Positions 1-8,976 of a stretch of DNA of 64,000 nt are shown here, piece by piece. Made by a program: the position numbers and the translations under genes. The stretch covers positions 4,704,298 through 4,768,297 of the forward strand of contig NZ_KK073875.1 of the NCBI RefSeq assembly GCF_000585395.1. Reading direction: 5' to 3'. The notes beneath the pieces were generated by a model. The model ran no database searches and had not been told where the DNA came from. It saw nothing but the letters and a program-made list of their open reading frames with translations. Each line of letters starts with the position of its first letter. The stretch's first letter is position 1. The stretch comes from Saccharibacillus sacchari DSM 19268. GTDB lineage: Bacteria > Bacillota > Bacilli > Paenibacillales > Paenibacillaceae.

Positions 1-1380
1 GCTCGCGCAGCCGTAAAGCACGATGCCGTCCAGCATGATCGGCTTTTTGAACACTTCTTCGATCGCCGCAATGGTTCGGTAAGCCTCCACTTCCCCTTCA
101 AGCGGGTCGACCAGAACGGTAAATTCATCGCCTCCCTGGCGCGCGAGCAGGCGTGAAGCCGGAATGTATTCGCGCAGCCGGTCGGCAACCACTTGCAGCA
201 GTTGGTCGCCGATCGTATGTCCCAGGCTGTCATTAACATGCTTGAAACGATCCAGGTCGAAAAAGAGCAGGGCAAGCTGATACCGCCCCTCTTGCGCACG
301 CTGTACAGCTCCGCGCAGCTCGGCATCGAATTTGCGGCGATTCGGCAGTCCGGTCAACGAGTCGTGATTGGCTTCATGTTCTTTGACTTCGACCGTATGC
401 GTCAGCCGCCCGAGCAAGTAGTCGTTTTCGATAAAGGTCAAGATCAGGCGCGCAATAATGAGCAGCACGGCCAGCGCGCTGCCTACGACCATGACGTTAA
501 ACTCCGACAGCTCTTGCAGAATGATCGCGAACAAAGCAATCAGGCTGACATAAGGCAACAGCCGCCGCAGCCAGCTCAGATGGTTCATCCAAGCGGCGGA
601 CGTTCGTTTGCTGCGCTCTTTCGGCCCGCCTTCCAAAGAATCCAACCCGGCGAGAGCGATACACAAGATCGAAGCCGTCCAGGTCAGGTCGATCGGACTG
701 CCCAGCAAATACGTGCCGTTCAATTGCATGTACAGATAGATCGAATCGCCTAAAGCCAGCAGCAAAACGCTCGCGACCAGGCCGGAATCCGTCCGGACAT
801 TACCGATGGTTTGATTCGCGAACAACAGCAGGCTTAACAGGAACAGATTGCCCAGATCAATAATGGGGTAGCTGAGATTGAATAATGCCTGAGTCCAATT
901 TTCATCCATGGACATGACGAGCAGCGGCGAAATAATCAGACTCCAGCTAAATACCGCCGTCGTGGACATGAAAATGGAAGCATCCAGCAAATACTGTATC
1001 AGCCGAAGACTTTTCAGCCGCTGATACACGACGATAAGCAAACCGAGGAACAAGAGTCCCCCCTGCGAAACCCAAAAAAAATCAGCAAGGCTGGGAGAAG
1101 CCAAGACGATCCGATCCGAAACCGTATCGACGAACAGAAGCAGCAGCGACAACAAATAAAACAAACTGCTCAAAGTCGCGAACATCCAGAATAGGCGATT
1201 TTGCGGTGCCGAACGCAGCGTCACGCGCAGCAAAATCAGCGTACATATTAGAATCGGCACGATATTCAAATGGCCGATCCACGTAAGCGCGGTCTCATTC
1301 CCTTGGTTCAAGCGAGATAAAATAAAGAAAAGAACGAGATAACCCGCAGAGATTCCATAGAACAGGGATTTGTGTTTCAT
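1..1380 (-). CDS. Membrane diguanylate cyclase (GGDEF), 3' end outside window
   Basis: Makes cyclic di-GMP from two GTP at the membrane. It reads leftward from ATG 1380 and runs off the window edge, so 460 residues are visible. Residues 1 to about 310 form several hydrophobic segments, a multi-pass sensor of a type I cannot name. The GGDEF domain begins near residue 337 with the usual DSLTGLPNRR motif, then FFDLDRFKHVND, and an intact RQGGDEF active site at residues 414-420. The last visible stretch (FKKPIMLDGIVLYGCAS) resembles the part of GGDEF domains that is often followed by an EAL phosphodiesterase domain, so a GGDEF-EAL fusion is possible; that is inference. No co-transcribed neighbour is visible. 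A palindromic element lies in its upstream region. Confidence 0.9.
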   Translation of the reverse strand, partial: MKHKSLFYGISAGYLVLFFILSRLNQGNETALTWIGHLNIVPILICTLILLRVTLRSAPQNRLFWMFATLSSLFYLLSLLLLFVDTVSDRIVLASPSLADFFWVSQGGLLFLGLLIVVYQRLKSLRLIQYLLDASIFMSTTAVFSWSLIISPLLVMSMDENWTQALFNLSYPIIDLGNLFLLSLLLFANQTIGNVRTDSGLVASVLLLALGDSIYLYMQLNGTYLLGSPIDLTWTASILCIALAGLDSLEGGPKERSKRTSAAWMNHLSWLRRLLPYVSLIALFAIILQELSEFNVMVVGSALAVLLIIARLILTFIENDYLLGRLTHTVEVKEHEANHDSLTGLPNRRKFDAELRGAVQRAQEGRYQLALLFFDLDRFKHVNDSLGHTIGDQLLQVVADRLREYIPASRLLARQGGDEFTVLVDPLEGEVEAYRTIAAIEEVFKKPIMLDGIVLYGCAS

Positions 1381-1414
1381 TTCTGCGGCCTCCGATAAAA
1401 GAGTAAGAGCTACG

Positions 1415-1455
1415 ACCTTGTCCACTTTTAGTCTTAACTTGAGCGTTGACAAGGT
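1415..1455. repeat. Inverted-repeat element, ACCTTGTC/GACAAGGT arms
   Basis: A 41-base stretch bounded by ACCTTGTC and GACAAGGT, upstream of the diguanylate cyclase gene. Related elements lie at 24836-24860 and 27932-27956; all share the ACCTT...AAGGT ends and a central ACTTTTA (either strand). It may be a regulator site or a small mobile palindrome; the function is unknown. Confidence 0.45.
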
Positions 1456-1535
1456 AATACTTTTTATATCGGCTTCTTGCTTATCCTCGCTTAGTCGTTT
1501 TTACTTTTAATTACATAATTTAATTTCAAAGGGAG

Positions 1536-2726
1536 TCAGGTCACTCGATTTCGATACATTTTTTCCACTCCGAACAAAACAATTAACAGCACCGCGCACA
1601 CTCCGTACATCCCCGAATACGAAAGCCGATCCGCTAACGGCCCCATCACTAAGCCTCCGAGCGAAATGCCCAAGTCCGCCGAAGCGATAAACAAACCGAG
1701 CAGTACGTTCCGAGATGCTTTGGGCAGGCTGAAGGTTAGGTAGGTCGTTAATGCCGGATATAAAAAAGCCTGTGCAAATCCCATTAACAAGGCGGCTGTA
1801 TAAAAAGCAAACGGGCCGACCGTCGAAGCAAGAGCCAGCAGCAATGCCGACAAAAGAGCGAGCGTAATCATTCCCTGCACAAAACGGGGCCGCCATATTC
1901 CGTCCGAAGGAATGCGTTTACGCAAAACTAACCTTGCAACGACAATGACCGCAGCCTGAACCGTCATATACAGGCCCGCGTTGCCGTAAGCGACCTGCGA
2001 GGCGTACAACGGAATAAATACGGTAACCGCCCCGAATACCACCGAAGCCCCGAGCATCAGCCACGTGCACAACGCAAGAGGGCGAACCGTTAACACTTGT
2101 GCAAAAGAGCGCCAAATTCCGCCTTGTTCCGGCTGGCTGTCGTCCGATTCGTTTGTCGTCTGACCTCCAGCTTCCACCGGAGTGGTAAACCCGAATATCG
2201 CTGTACTTACCGCAATGACGACCAATACGGCAACAAACGCGTCCATGCCGCCCCAATCCCATAAGGCCAGCGCAATGACGGGTCCGATAATGCCGGGCAT
2301 ATAGGTAAATAAAGAATATAACGAAATGCCTTGCGACCGCTCTTCATCGGACAACGAGTCAATAATAGCGATTTGCAGCGACATGGAGAAAAAGGCCGTC
2401 GAGATGCCTTGCAGCAAACGGGCGGCAAAAAAACCGGCTAAGCCTGTCCACGGATAGAGCAGCAAAGCGAATCCGTTAATCAGTAAAATGATCCGCAAAA
2501 TGCGGGCCGCTCCGTAACGCTGGATAAACTGGCCCGCCATCGGACGAAAAAACATGCAGGTCAGCATATACGTGCCCATGATCCAACCGATCGTGGCATT
2601 GCTGGCTCCGATCGATTCGCTTCGGAGCGGCAGCACCACGGCCAGAATCGAATTGGCGCTGAAAAATAAAAAAGCCAAACCGTATAAGCGGATAAATGTC
2701 CAAGAAGTCACTCGCGATTGCTTCAA
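1536..2726 (-). CDS. MFS exporter, last gene of the zinc-responsive metallophore cluster
   Basis: A 396-residue major facilitator with about 12 hydrophobic segments. It begins with the usual short N-terminal loop and first helix (LYGLAFLFFSANSILAVVLP). The start is TTG 2726, ten bases after a GGAGG. It follows the SbnA-like gene by about 20 bases and closes the nine-gene run. In staphylopine-type systems an MFS protein (CntE) exports the finished metallophore before the ABC importer retrieves the metal complex; position and family suggest the same role here (inference). General drug efflux cannot be excluded from sequence alone. No clear terminator follows; only weak AT-rich dyads are seen at 1500-1535. 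Confidence 0.85.
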   Translation of the reverse strand: MKQSRVTSWTFIRLYGLAFLFFSANSILAVVLPLRSESIGASNATIGWIMGTYMLTCMFFRPMAGQFIQRYGAARILRIILLINGFALLLYPWTGLAGFFAARLLQGISTAFFSMSLQIAIIDSLSDEERSQGISLYSLFTYMPGIIGPVIALALWDWGGMDAFVAVLVVIAVSTAIFGFTTPVEAGGQTTNESDDSQPEQGGIWRSFAQVLTVRPLALCTWLMLGASVVFGAVTVFIPLYASQVAYGNAGLYMTVQAAVIVVARLVLRKRIPSDGIWRPRFVQGMITLALLSALLLALASTVGPFAFYTAALLMGFAQAFLYPALTTYLTFSLPKASRNVLLGLFIASADLGISLGGLVMGPLADRLSYSGMYGVCAVLLIVLFGVEKMYRNRVT

Positions 2727-2747
2727 TGTAGAATAACCTCCGTAACT

Positions 2748-3896
2748 CTAATCAAGAAAAGCGCTAACCGGTGCCTTTTTCTCCTGCTGCATCTGCCGGA
2801 TATGAAGTTCGGCATTGGCTAGCAGCGTCGTTTGAGGCACATGCAGACTTTCGATCAGCGACATTTTCTCATTCGCACATTCGCTTGGCGATTCGCTCCA
2901 CGGTTCCAACTCATAGGCTAGATTACGAATCTCCGCAATGCTGGCTGTCGTCGAAAATCCTTGACCGTGCATCCATTCATCGTCGAACAAAGTATGGATA
3001 TAACGATCGCCGCCATCGGAGACCATGCATACAATCTGCTGCTTGGAATCGATCTGCCGAGCTAGCTTTAACGCAACCAGCGCACAAGCCCCGCTGGATG
3101 GTCCCATCAAGATTCCTTCATGACGGGCAAAAGCCCGAGCCGTAGCAAAAGCCGCGGCATCCGACACTTTGTACGCGTAATCGAGATTCGATAAGGTCAG
3201 ATTCACGGGCGTCCAGCTTAAACCCACACCCGGCGTGCGGTACGCATTGGCTTCTCCGCCGAAGATCGTCGAACCAATCGCGTCGACGCCGACGATCTGT
3301 ACCTGCGGGGCATAGGTTTTGAAAAAACGCGAGATGCCGCCAAGCTGGCCGCCCGTGCTGACTGCCGTGATGAACGCGCCAAGCTTACCCGAACATTGTT
3401 CGAAAATTTCACGTGCCGTCCCCTGGTAATGCGCTTCCTGATTCAGTCGATTGAAGCATTGATCCGGCCGATACGCATCCGGAATCTCGCTCGCCAACCG
3501 ATTGGCCAACGCGATACGGGTCTTGTGATAGCTCCCGCTGTCGTCCTGCTCGGTGACTACGATGACTTCCGCGCCAAAACCTTTCATCAGTGCCAGATTG
3601 GCCGCAGTCGTCTTGGGGTCTACCAAAATAATGACGCGGTAGCCTTTGGCCGCTCCGATCATCGCCAACGAAATGCCGAAATTGCCGCTGGAGGATTCGA
3701 TCAACGTTCCGCCCGGCTTTAGCCAGCCTTTTTGCTCGGCCGTCTCCACCAGATATAGCGCCGCGCGATCTTTGATGCTTCCTCCCGGATTGTACCGTTC
3801 ATATTTGAATAATACCTGTGCTTCATCGGGTGTATTCATGTTGGAGAGCGAAATCAGCGGAGTCTGGCCAATCGTTTGCAGAATCGTAGCGTTGAT
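2748..3896 (-). CDS. SbnA-like PLP-dependent synthase (cysteine synthase family)
   Basis: Fold-type II PLP enzyme related to SbnA, which joins O-phosphoserine and glutamate to ACEGA, precursor of 2,3-diaminopropionate in staphyloferrin B. Visible motifs are NPGGSIKDR with the PLP lysine, ESSSGNFGISLA, VDPKTTAANL, the STGGQ phosphate loop, VDAIGSTIFGGEA and SDGGDRYIHTLFDDEW; the last two resemble SbnA specifically. A C-terminal tail of about 60 residues is extra. The first ATG is at 3839, but the same frame upstream encodes ILQTIGQTPLISL, the conserved N-terminus of the family, and no ATG, GTG or TTG is available there. An AGGAGG at 3905-3910 sits 8 bases from an in-frame ATC (3896-3894), so I place the start there. 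No SbnB homologue is present. Confidence 0.85.
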   Translation of the reverse strand: MNATILQTIGQTPLISLSNMNTPDEAQVLFKYERYNPGGSIKDRAALYLVETAEQKGWLKPGGTLIESSSGNFGISLAMIGAAKGYRVIILVDPKTTAANLALMKGFGAEVIVVTEQDDSGSYHKTRIALANRLASEIPDAYRPDQCFNRLNQEAHYQGTAREIFEQCSGKLGAFITAVSTGGQLGGISRFFKTYAPQVQIVGVDAIGSTIFGGEANAYRTPGVGLSWTPVNLTLSNLDYAYKVSDAAAFATARAFARHEGILMGPSSGACALVALKLARQIDSKQQIVCMVSDGGDRYIHTLFDDEWMHGQGFSTTASIAEIRNLAYELEPWSESPSECANEKMSLIESLHVPQTTLLANAELHIRQMQQEKKAPVSAFLD

Positions 3897-3922
3897 CGAA
3901 ATCTCCTCCTTTAAAGAGTAAC

Positions 3923-5521
3923 TTATAAGCTTTCCAGTTCTTCTGCGCCATGCAGCAGTAAGCGGGTGTGGGCATGCTCGCCGGATGATAGACGATTCCC
4001 TTGAAGAAACTCGACAAAGCGTCCTTCATGCATCACCGCAATCCGATGACAAAAGGCGCGCAGTACCCGAACGTCATGAGAAATCATCAAAATCGAAAAC
4101 CCGAACTGCCGATGCAGCCGTTGAAGCAATTCTAATATTTGCGCCTGAACGCTCATATCCAGAGCCGATACCGCTTCATCGCAAATCAGCACTTCCGGCT
4201 GCAACGCCAATGCCCGGGCGATTGCCACCCGTTGGCATTGGCCGGTACTAAGCTGCGGCGGCCTGCGATGTTGAGCCGCTCCCGTGATGCCTACTTCCTC
4301 TAATAAATATCGCGCACGTTCCAGCCGTTCTTTTCGATCCCCGACCCGAAAGGTATGTAAAGGCGTTTGCACAAGCTCCAGCGCGCTGAATCTTGGATTC
4401 AAACTGGCTCTGGCATCTTGGAAGACAAGCTGGATCTGTCGGGCCAGTCGGCGCCTTGCCGTTCCTTTTGCATAGGTAATATCCTGTCCCTGAAAACGAA
4501 TGCTGCCACTCTCCGCCTGCTCTAACCCCACTACGCATCGGGCCAGCGTCGACTTTCCGCAGCCGCTTTGACCGAGAACGCCGATGATTTCCCCGGCATG
4601 CAGCCGCATGCTCACTCCGCTCAAAGTCGGTCGGCCGGAACCGTAGGCTTTGACCAGCTCTTGGATTTCCAGCAGACTTGCAGCATCAGGGGATGAGCTT
4701 GCCTCTGCATCCGATGTCAGATTGCGAGACGAAAGTAACCGCCGCGTATAATCGTGACTAGGTTCACGCAATACTTGCGAAGTCGGTCCGCTCTCCACGA
4801 TATGTCCTTCGTTCAACACAAGCACCCGATGGCTAAGCGCCTCGGCAAGCGCGATATCGTGCGTAATAAGCAGCACCGACAAGCCCAGCTCCCGTTGAAG
4901 GCTTTGCAGCAGATCAAGCACTTCTCGCTGATTCACGGTATCCAAAGCAGAGGTCGGCTCGTCGGCGATCAAGACTTGTGGACGCAAGCACAGCGTAAGC
5001 GCCAGACAGACGCGTTGACACATTCCGCCGCTCAGTTCATGCGGATAAGCGTTCAATACCGTCGAAGGATCGGAAAAACCCAGACGAGCCAACCCTTGTT
5101 CGCTAATCGAACGAATCTGCTCTTTGGAAGCAAGCCGATGCGCAAGCAAGGTTTCCCGAAAATGGTCGCGAATCTTCATCATGGGGTTAAGCGCCAGCCG
5201 GGCATCTTGAAATAACATGGCGATTTCCCGCCCCCGAATCCCGTTCCAATTCTTGCTCGGTTGCGAAAGGTCGATCGGCGTTTGGCCGGACAAGCTCAAT
5301 ATTCCGGATCGGACGATCGCGGACGGAGAAAGTAAGCCCAGCAGCGCTTTGGCGATCGTCGACTTTCCCGATCCGCTTTCGCCCAAAAGGGATAGAATCT
5401 CTCCTTGATGCAGCGTGAAATCAACGGATTTCAAAGCCGTCTGAATCGCTCCTTCCTGCCGATACGCAACTTCCAGTCGCTCAATACGAAGCTTTTCCTT
5501 CAGATCTTCTGCAATCTTCAT
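3923..5521 (-). CDS. Fused double ATP-binding subunit of nickel/peptide-type ABC importer
   Basis: A 532-residue protein with two complete ABC ATPase domains in tandem, equivalent to CntD+CntF, NikD+NikE or OppD+OppF. Domain 1 has Walker A GESGSGKST, signature LSGGMCQR and Walker B VLIADEP. Domain 2 has GQSGCGKST, the variant signature LSTGQCQR and VLICDEA. It would power the two permeases encoded just upstream. ATG 5521 follows a GGAGGAGGC. The C-terminal region lacks the long cysteine-rich tail of oligopeptide OppD/F subunits, which fits a metal-chelate importer, but substrate cannot be read from the ATPase. Spacing to neighbours is about 30 bases on each side, as expected within an operon. 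Confidence 0.92.
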   Translation of the reverse strand: MKIAEDLKEKLRIERLEVAYRQEGAIQTALKSVDFTLHQGEILSLLGESGSGKSTIAKALLGLLSPSAIVRSGILSLSGQTPIDLSQPSKNWNGIRGREIAMLFQDARLALNPMMKIRDHFRETLLAHRLASKEQIRSISEQGLARLGFSDPSTVLNAYPHELSGGMCQRVCLALTLCLRPQVLIADEPTSALDTVNQREVLDLLQSLQRELGLSVLLITHDIALAEALSHRVLVLNEGHIVESGPTSQVLREPSHDYTRRLLSSRNLTSDAEASSSPDAASLLEIQELVKAYGSGRPTLSGVSMRLHAGEIIGVLGQSGCGKSTLARCVVGLEQAESGSIRFQGQDITYAKGTARRRLARQIQLVFQDARASLNPRFSALELVQTPLHTFRVGDRKERLERARYLLEEVGITGAAQHRRPPQLSTGQCQRVAIARALALQPEVLICDEAVSALDMSVQAQILELLQRLHRQFGFSILMISHDVRVLRAFCHRIAVMHEGRFVEFLQGNRLSSGEHAHTRLLLHGAEELESL

Positions 5522-5554
5522 GCCTCCTCCCCTTTTCTGTCGTAATCGACTGTC

Positions 5555-6385
5555 TTATCCAATTCGCGCTTTCTCGTAGGGATCAATGCGGTCCCGCAGT
5601 CCTTCGCCGATACAATTAAACGCCAGCACGGTCAGGATGATCCACAATGCCGGACCGAGCAGAACATGAGGCGAGGTCATAAAATGGGCTCGCCCGTCGG
5701 CCAACATGCTGCCCCATTCCGGCGAAGGCGGCTGAGAACCCAGTCCCAAAAAGGATAAAGCGGCAATCGCCAAAATCAGGTTGCCCAGCTCGAAAGTCGC
5801 CAATACGAGAACCGGACCAAACGCTTGCGGAAGCAATTCGCGAAACAAAATCACGGATTTCGAAGTCCCGAGTACGCGAGCGGCATCGACTGTCGTGCTG
5901 TTTTTCGCCTGGAGCACAAGGCTGCGCGTCAGACGCGCAAAACCTACCCACCAGACGACAACGACGGCAAGCAGTAAATGAAAAAGACTGGTTCCGAACA
6001 AAGCCGCAATCACCATAGCAAACACCATAAACGGAAAAGCCAATAGCACATCAATGATTCGCATCAACGCGATATCGAACAGGGAACCGTGAAACATCCC
6101 GGCCAAAGCACCGAGCAGCAGTCCGATCAGCACGGCGGACAATAACGCGAGACCGCAAGAGATCAAAGTCGTTTGCCCGCCATGCAGCGTACGCGTCAAA
6201 ATATCGCGACCGAATCGGTCCGTACCTAACCAATGCTCCATACTGGGCTGCTGTAATCGCGCGCCGACGTTCATCGCCAACGGGTCATTCGGCGATAACC
6301 ACGAAGCGGCGAGTACCGATCCTGCCAGCAAGGCTAGAAGGGCAACCCCGAATCCTAACGTATAGGAGGCTCGGCGACTATTCAT
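5555..6385 (-). CDS. ABC transporter permease, NikC/CntC type
   Basis: A 276-residue membrane protein of the DppC/NikC family. It has an N-terminal helix, the family motif PNDPLAMNVGARLQQPS...HWLGTDRFGRDILTR (two short pieces), and about six hydrophobic segments. The EAA-type loop near residue 190 contacts the ATPase. ATG 6385 overlaps the end of the preceding permease gene by 8 bases, with AAGGAGG six bases upstream, so the two are translationally linked. It pairs with the NikB-type permease to form the channel of the cluster's importer. Confidence 0.92.
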   Translation of the reverse strand: MNSRRASYTLGFGVALLALLAGSVLAASWLSPNDPLAMNVGARLQQPSMEHWLGTDRFGRDILTRTLHGGQTTLISCGLALLSAVLIGLLLGALAGMFHGSLFDIALMRIIDVLLAFPFMVFAMVIAALFGTSLFHLLLAVVVVWWVGFARLTRSLVLQAKNSTTVDAARVLGTSKSVILFRELLPQAFGPVLVLATFELGNLILAIAALSFLGLGSQPPSPEWGSMLADGRAHFMTSPHVLLGPALWIILTVLAFNCIGEGLRDRIDPYEKARIG

Positions 6386-7340
6386 GGGCAGCCTCCTTTT
6401 TTCTGCGCATCATCCTTGGATCAAGCCAGACGTAGAGCGCTTCGACCATCAGATGGATGACCACGACCGACAACACCATGACCAACGCATAGCCTTGAAG
6501 GGCGGGATAATCTTTGTGCAAAATACCGTTCAATGCGTATTCCCCCAAGCCGGGCCAGGCAAAGACACTTTCAATAACAACAGCACCGCTGATATACGAC
6601 GTGAATGAAAGCCCCATTAACGTAATCGTCGGCAGCAGCACATTTCGCATCGCATGCCATACCGCCCGGGTCGAACCCAACCCTCGCGATAAGGCAGACT
6701 GGATGTACACCTGCCCCAGTTCGCTAAGCAGATTGGCTCGGACCACACGAACGACCTGCGGAGCCCCAAGCAGTCCCATGGTCAGAGCAGGCAGCCATAA
6801 TCGGGATAGCGCAGCCTGGCTGCTGATCTCGTAGACGCCCATTTGTACCGCCAACACGAGCAGCAATACCAGTCCGATTACAAAGCCCGGAACGGAAGCC
6901 AATCCTACGCAGAGCAACCGGACAACCGTGTCGAACCATGTTCCGGAATGTACGGCAGACAGTATGCCGACAAGCAAGCCAATCACCGTCTGAATGATCA
7001 GCGCAGTCCCAGCCAACAGTAAGGTCGAAGGCAGACGTTCGCCAATCTCGGCAGCGACGGATCGATCCGTGTAAAAGGACGTTCCTAAATCCAGTTGCAG
7101 CAGACTGCCTATCCACGACACATACTGGCTGAACACACTTCCGTTCAACCCCATCTCTTCCCTCAGCTCGTTCAACGTAGTTTCATAGGCAGCGGCGTCC
7201 CAAGCAATTTCCATCGTTCGCCCGATCAGCAGCTTGGCCGGATCGCCGGGCGCAAGTCGGATCAGCGCGAACAGAACCAGCGAAGCTACAAAAACAGTAA
7301 TCAACATTTGCAGAACCGTAATCAGCAATCGCCTTCCCAT
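6378..7340 (-). CDS. ABC transporter permease, NikB/CntB type
   Basis: A 320-residue membrane protein of the DppB/NikB family. It opens with a transmembrane helix followed by LIRLAPGDPAKLL, the characteristic first periplasmic motif, and has five further hydrophobic segments. The family motif SYISGAVVIESVFAWPGLG lies near residue 250. ATG 7340 has AAAAGGAGG nine bases upstream. It lies between the substrate-binding lipoprotein and the second permease, the standard order for nickel/opine/peptide importers. Confidence 0.92.
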   Translation of the reverse strand: MGRRLLITVLQMLITVFVASLVLFALIRLAPGDPAKLLIGRTMEIAWDAAAYETTLNELREEMGLNGSVFSQYVSWIGSLLQLDLGTSFYTDRSVAAEIGERLPSTLLLAGTALIIQTVIGLLVGILSAVHSGTWFDTVVRLLCVGLASVPGFVIGLVLLLVLAVQMGVYEISSQAALSRLWLPALTMGLLGAPQVVRVVRANLLSELGQVYIQSALSRGLGSTRAVWHAMRNVLLPTITLMGLSFTSYISGAVVIESVFAWPGLGEYALNGILHKDYPALQGYALVMVLSVVVIHLMVEALYVWLDPRMMRRKKEAAHE

Positions 7341-7368
7341 CGGCGCCTACCTCCTTTTGCATTTTGCA

Positions 7369-8955
7369 TTATGGGGATACAAATTTCAGATTTTCGTTCA
7401 CCAGATTTTCAAACGGACGGAAGTGATCGACAAACCCTTCCAGGTTCCGGCTGATCGCCGTAATTTGCGAACGCGGATACAAGCTGATTACCGGAGCCTG
7501 TTCGGCCACATGCGCATTCACTTCCAAAGCCAACGCGTGCCTTGACGCTTCGTCGGACGCCTCGCTCAATTGCTGCAGCAGCTCGTTCGTCTTCGCATCG
7601 TCGAACCCGCCGTAATTACCGCCGCCCGTAGGCGCATACTGCCCGCTTAACAGCGTGAACGGCTCGCCGAACGTGCTCCAGGCTTCAATGAACGCATCCC
7701 ATTCACCCGATTCCCGCGCAGTCTCGATCAGACTGTAGTCGCCATGCTGAACTTCGGCTTGAATGCCCAACTGGGTCCATTGATATTGCAAGGTCTCTCC
7801 CAGAGCACGATCGCCGCCCCAAGTCATCAGCTTGATGCTGAGCGGTTCTCCGTCCTTCATGCGAACACCGGAGCCATCCAACACCCATCCGGCTTCATCC
7901 AGCAGTTGACCCGCCCGATCCAAATCGTATCGCGTATATACGGCATTTCTCGCTTCGGCAAAAGCCGGATTGGAACTGAGCCACGTCGTCACCGGGAAAC
8001 TTTGTCCTTCGGCAGCCTGAACGATCAGCTCTTCACGGTTGACGCTCCATGCCAACGCCTGTCTAACCTTTACATCTTGGAACTTGAGCCGGTTCAGGTT
8101 CAGATAAACCGTCTGCGTGTTCGAAGCCGGCGTAGTCGACAGGGTCACTGCTTCTTCGGCTTGCAGCTGCGAGATCGCCGATACCGGCATCTTTTGCGCG
8201 ATATGGCTGTTTCCGCTCAACACGGACAGCATACGCGTCTGCTCGTCGCTGATCTGCTCATGCACGACGCGCGCAATGGTCGGCTTTGGCCCCCAGTAGT
8301 TTTCATTGATTGCCAGTTCCATCCGTTTTTGCGGTTCGAATGCAGTCACGGCATACATCCCGGTCAAATCCATATGTTCCACGGAATCGTAGGACGCCTC
8401 TGCATTGTGAATGAGTGTCTGGTAGGAAGATAAATTCAACGGTACGTCCATATTCGCGCGAGCCGTTTTGACTTGCAGCGTGGATTCGTCTATTGCGGAG
8501 AACGTCAAGTCCTGAATGTACGGCATAATTTGTTTGTCCAATTCGCGCGAACGCTCCAACGAAGCTACGACAGCCTCGGCGTCCAGCTTTTTCCCGCTCC
8601 AGAACTGCGCATTCGGCTTGAGCCGAATTTCCCAAGTCGCTGCATCCACGGCTTCGGCGCTGTCCGCCAAAATCGGTTGAATCTTCCCTTCCGCATCGGC
8701 TTTGAATAAAGTCTCTCCCGCGCCGATCGCCACTAAATAACTCGAAGTAAGCGGCTGCACCGGATCAAGCGCGGCGGCAATTTCCTGATCAGCGATGATC
8801 AGTTCTTCCGGGGCTTTGCTGTCGGTTTGCGAAGTCGGTTCATTCGTAGGAGCTGCACTTTCACTGCCTTCAGTCACAGGCTGATTGCCGCTGCATCCTG
8901 CCAAGATTAAGATCAGCAGCACAAGCATGGGCCAAATTATTTTTTTTCTATTCAT
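7369..8955 (-). CDS. Substrate-binding lipoprotein, SBP family 5 (NikA/CntA/OppA class)
   Basis: A 528-residue extracytoplasmic binding protein. Residues 1-21 form a lipoprotein signal ending in LAGC, with the lipid-anchored cysteine near residue 21, followed by a Ser/Thr/Glu-rich linker. The family 5 signature appears as the WEIRLKPNAQFWSGKKLDAEAV region near residue 120, and the QALAWSVNREEL region near 300. ATG 8955 (a GGGGG eight bases upstream) is preferred over an upstream in-frame start at 8973. Members bind oligopeptides, nickel-histidine or opine-metal complexes; the Zur-controlled context argues for a metal-chelate here (inference). Confidence 0.9.
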   Translation of the reverse strand: MNRKKIIWPMLVLLILILAGCSGNQPVTEGSESAAPTNEPTSQTDSKAPEELIIADQEIAAALDPVQPLTSSYLVAIGAGETLFKADAEGKIQPILADSAEAVDAATWEIRLKPNAQFWSGKKLDAEAVVASLERSRELDKQIMPYIQDLTFSAIDESTLQVKTARANMDVPLNLSSYQTLIHNAEASYDSVEHMDLTGMYAVTAFEPQKRMELAINENYWGPKPTIARVVHEQISDEQTRMLSVLSGNSHIAQKMPVSAISQLQAEEAVTLSTTPASNTQTVYLNLNRLKFQDVKVRQALAWSVNREELIVQAAEGQSFPVTTWLSSNPAFAEARNAVYTRYDLDRAGQLLDEAGWVLDGSGVRMKDGEPLSIKLMTWGGDRALGETLQYQWTQLGIQAEVQHGDYSLIETARESGEWDAFIEAWSTFGEPFTLLSGQYAPTGGGNYGGFDDAKTNELLQQLSEASDEASRHALALEVNAHVAEQAPVISLYPRSQITAISRNLEGFVDHFRPFENLVNENLKFVSP

Positions 8956-8976
8956 AGAACTAACCCCCAACATGAT

